Positions 61,796-64,000 of a stretch of 64,000 nucleotides of DNA are shown piece by piece (the stretch's first letter is position 1; the number at the start of each line of letters is the position of its first letter). The DNA comes from Mesobacillus maritimus (GTDB lineage Bacteria > Bacillota > Bacilli > Bacillales > Cytobacillaceae), in assembly GCF_019749255.1 (NCBI RefSeq), contig NZ_JACWFH010000005.1:62001-126000 (forward strand). Direction: 5' to 3'. A model generated the notes under the pieces. That model had not been told where the DNA came from, ran no database searches, and saw only the letters and a list, made by a program, of their open reading frames with translations. The translations under genes were made by a program, and so were the position numbers.

Positions 61796-63040
61796 TTAGG
61801 TTAACTGTAATTTTTCAAACAAGGTATCCTGGTTCTCTGAAGGTTTTGCCTTTTTCACATGGATAAGCATCATACATAATAAAGCAACCAATAACGTCAA
61901 ACCCGCAGTTATTAAAAACATTCCTGTACGATTCCACGCCATTAAGGCTCCATAAATAGGAGGACCAATGGCAACTCCTAGAAAACGTACTGAACCATAT
62001 AACGATGTAACAAAACCTCTCCGGTCTGTTGGTACGGAACCGGTGATAAAGCTATTAATGCATGGTAACGCTAATCCTGTTCCAATACTGCTGACAACAA
62101 GCACTGCAAAGAACGGGATAAGGTTTTTAAATAACACCAAAGTTGCAAAAGATGCCGTCATGAGAAGAAGACCAATAATAATTAACGATTTCATTAGCCC
62201 CATCTTTTTACCGATTTTGCTTCCTGTAATATAAGAAGTCGTTGTCATAAACAAAAGTGGAATTGCAAGTATTGCCCCTTTTAACACGCCATCAATCTTA
62301 TAGGTAGTTTCAAGAATATCTGATATATAAAATAAAATCCCAAATAACGTAAACAAGCAAGTGGCTCCTGTTAAATACGCTGCAAATAACCATCTTCCCT
62401 CGGTTTTAAATACAGATACTAGCCCCTTTACATATTTCCCAACTGGTGGTGGCTCCATTTCTTTTTTCTTTTCTTTGATAAAAAAGATGGTTAATAGCAC
62501 GGATATCCCACAGAAAATGGGGAATGCAAAAAATGCAGCGTACCAGAATAAAAGAGCTAACAATGACCCAATAATTGGACTAATGACTTTACCAAAACCA
62601 TTTGAGGCTTCAACAAGCCCCAAAACTTGACTTTGTTCTCCGCCTTTAAACAAATCACCTGCTAATGCCATGGCGATAGGAGCCGTTCCTGCCGCTCCGA
62701 TTCCCTGAATAATCCTCCCAGCGAGAATCCAAGGATAGGCATTGTCAAACCATGCAGCTGCTGCACCAGCCAAAATCCCACCACTTCCATATAGTATTAG
62801 TGCTGGGATAATGATAGCTTTACGCGAAAATCGATCTGACAAATACCCCAACATTGGAATGGATATGGCTGCCGCAACGGAAAAGGCAGTGATGACTAAA
62901 CTCACCTGAAACTGAGTAATTCCAAGTTCTGATTTCATTTTCGGGAGCACAGGAATTAGCATCGAGTTTCCTAAAACAAGGATTAGCGGAATTGAACCGA
63001 TGGCAGTTACGGTTAACCCTTTATGTTTTTGCTTTGACAA
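61796..63040 (-). CDS. MFS transporter, drug-exporter-like
   Basis: A 414-residue major facilitator with 12 membrane helices. [13 protein letters not shown] is the loop 2-3 signature and [22 protein letters not shown] the motif C region of drug:H+ antiporters. The substrate is unknown. AGGAG lies 10 nt before TTG at 63040; a GTG three codons earlier is too close to the ribosome site. Confidence 0.83.
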   Translation of the reverse strand: MSKQKHKGLTVTAIGSIPLILVLGNSMLIPVLPKMKSELGITQFQVSLVITAFSVAAAISIPMLGYLSDRFSRKAIIIPALILYGSGGILAGAAAAWFDNAYPWILAGRIIQGIGAAGTAPIAMALAGDLFKGGEQSQVLGLVEASNGFGKVISPIIGSLLALLFWYAAFFAFPIFCGISVLLTIFFIKEKKKEMEPPPVGKYVKGLVSVFKTEGRWLFAAYLTGATCLFTLFGILFYISDILETTYKIDGVLKGAILAIPLLFMTTTSYITGSKIGKKMGLMKSLIIIGLLLMTASFATLVLFKNLIPFFAVLVVSSIGTGLALPCINSFITGSVPTDRRGFVTSLYGSVRFLGVAIGPPIYGALMAWNRTGMFLITAGLTLLVALLCMMLIHVKKAKPSENQDTLFEKLQLT

Positions 63041-63207
63041 TGAAAGCACACTCCTAACTGAAAGAATAAGCTTTTCTATTATTTGAAGGGTACAGTTGCT
63101 TTATACAAGGGCAATCGCCTAATTTTAATGAAAAATGCCCAATCCTTACACATTCGCCCAGTATTTGAATAATCTATCCTAGAAAAATAGAGGAGGGCAC
63201 TTTCCCT

Positions 63208-63993
63208 ATGGATTTTTTGAAATTACCGAAAAGAACCTCAGGAAACAGAACATATGGATTAACTTCGATTGCGGATTTTGGTACCCCAATAGGACGTTTA
63301 ACAAATATTTTAGATGATTACAGTCATATCATTGACATCGCAAAAATTGGAATTGGTTCAGCCTATATTACCCCAAACATTAAAAAGAAAGTCGATTTAT
63401 ATAAGGAATATAACATCAAGCCCTACTGTGGTGGGACCTTATTCGAGAAGTGTTTTTATCAGAAAAAAATACCTGAATATCTGACGTATTTAAAAACACT
63501 AGGAATCGATTGGCTTGAGGTATCGAACGGAACATTGGATATCCCCCTCAAAGACCGCCTTAATGTGATTGAACATGCTAAAGAGGAATTCCATGTAATC
63601 GCCGAGGTTGGTTCTAAGGATTGTAATTTGGAAATGGATATTACGAAATGGAAGGAAGAGATGCAGATCTTTTTAGAAGCTGGGTGTGAATATGTCATTA
63701 CCGAAGGAAGAGATTCCGGAACTTCCGGCATTTATCAATCCAATGGGCAAGTCAAGTCAGAGTTAATAGAAGAGCTTGTTAAGGGAATGGATGTGAAGAA
63801 AATTATTTTTGAAGCCCCCACTTCAAAGCATCAAATGTTCTTTATCAATCAGGTAGGTCCAAATGTGAATCTAGGAAATGTCAAGCTAGACGATGTTTTG
63901 GTTCTTGAAGCGCAACGCAATGGCTTACGGAGTGAAACCTTTTATCTGGAGGATGCAGATGCAAATTACGTTAATCAGACACCTACCCACTGA
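63208..63993 (+). CDS. phosphosulfolactate synthase family protein (ComA/YitD-like)
   Basis: A 261-residue TIM-barrel protein of the ComA family. GLTSIADFGTPIG (about 17-29), DIAKIGIGSAYI, PYCGGTLFE, AEVGSKD and VITEGRDSG carry the expected ligands. ComA adds sulfite to phosphoenolpyruvate to give phosphosulfolactate, which leads to coenzyme M in archaea and to sulfolactate in Bacillus spores. GAGGAGGGCACTTTCCCT precedes the ATG. It ends 7 bp before the window edge; partner genes may follow. Confidence 0.88.
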   Translation: MDFLKLPKRTSGNRTYGLTSIADFGTPIGRLTNILDDYSHIIDIAKIGIGSAYITPNIKKKVDLYKEYNIKPYCGGTLFEKCFYQKKIPEYLTYLKTLGIDWLEVSNGTLDIPLKDRLNVIEHAKEEFHVIAEVGSKDCNLEMDITKWKEEMQIFLEAGCEYVITEGRDSGTSGIYQSNGQVKSELIEELVKGMDVKKIIFEAPTSKHQMFFINQVGPNVNLGNVKLDDVLVLEAQRNGLRSETFYLEDADANYVNQTPTH

Positions 63994-64000
63994 ATGGAAT

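Overview
The window reads as chromosome of a mesophilic, spore-forming Bacillaceae bacterium. It is AT-rich, with strong AGGAGG-type ribosome sites, many UUG/GUG starts and dense intrinsic terminators. Genus markers are a CotH kinase, a probable sigma-K coat gene, a PbpF-type penicillin-binding protein, YtrA/YlmA/YkuK-like proteins and a phosphosulfolactate synthase homologue. I see no tRNA, rRNA or CRISPR array. Most genes lie on the minus strand.

Layout. 1-7.6 kb: a cut YkuK-like gene, an orphan acyl-CoA carboxyltransferase, small enzymes and acetyltransferases, then a YtrA-type GntR/ABC operon whose promoter and operator are visible. 7.64-10.88 kb: a transposon bounded by imperfect inverted repeats, carrying a large zinc-finger transposase, a small partner ORF and an exported cargo protein. 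10.9-19.8 kb: exporter, acetyltransferases, truncated haemoglobin, a Bacillaceae intergenic repeat, a lone phi-LC3-type holin, CorA, PBP, azoreductase and a 50-residue ORF. 19.8-23.0 kb: a GtrA/GT2/membrane-protein glycosylation module. 24-31 kb: an FtsH-like protease paralogue, very small genes, threonine aldolase and a radical SAM/SPASM protein. 31-38.4 kb: SelB, type II pantothenate kinase and SbcCD with a LexA-like box upstream. 38.7-41.8 kb: spore coat genes and a cold-shock gene with a long leader. 42-46.9 kb: two LysE exporters, an AIM24-like protein, an orphan ABC ATPase and a gamma-carbonic-anhydrase-fold protein.

46.9-60.5 kb is the most coherent region and the best candidate for an undescribed system. 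It holds a TctCBA tricarboxylate transporter, a CaiB CoA-transferase with an atypical crotonase, glycolate oxidase GlcDF, an alanine/serine-glyoxylate aminotransferase, and a short aconitase-fold protein with no Fe-S cysteines. A PrpR-like sigma-54 activator sits in the middle. Two near-consensus -24/-12 promoters, before tctC and before the aminotransferase, each have the same dyad TGTTTC-N5-GAAACA 50-100 bp upstream. A separate FCD-type GntR gene and the caiB operon share a perfect 15-bp palindrome in their promoters. My inference is one inducible route that imports a (hydroxy)carboxylate, activates it with CoA and funnels glycolate/glyoxylate to glycine; the substrate is unknown. 60.5-64 kb: TauE/SafE permease, a small unknown protein, an MFS exporter and a ComA-like phosphosulfolactate synthase.
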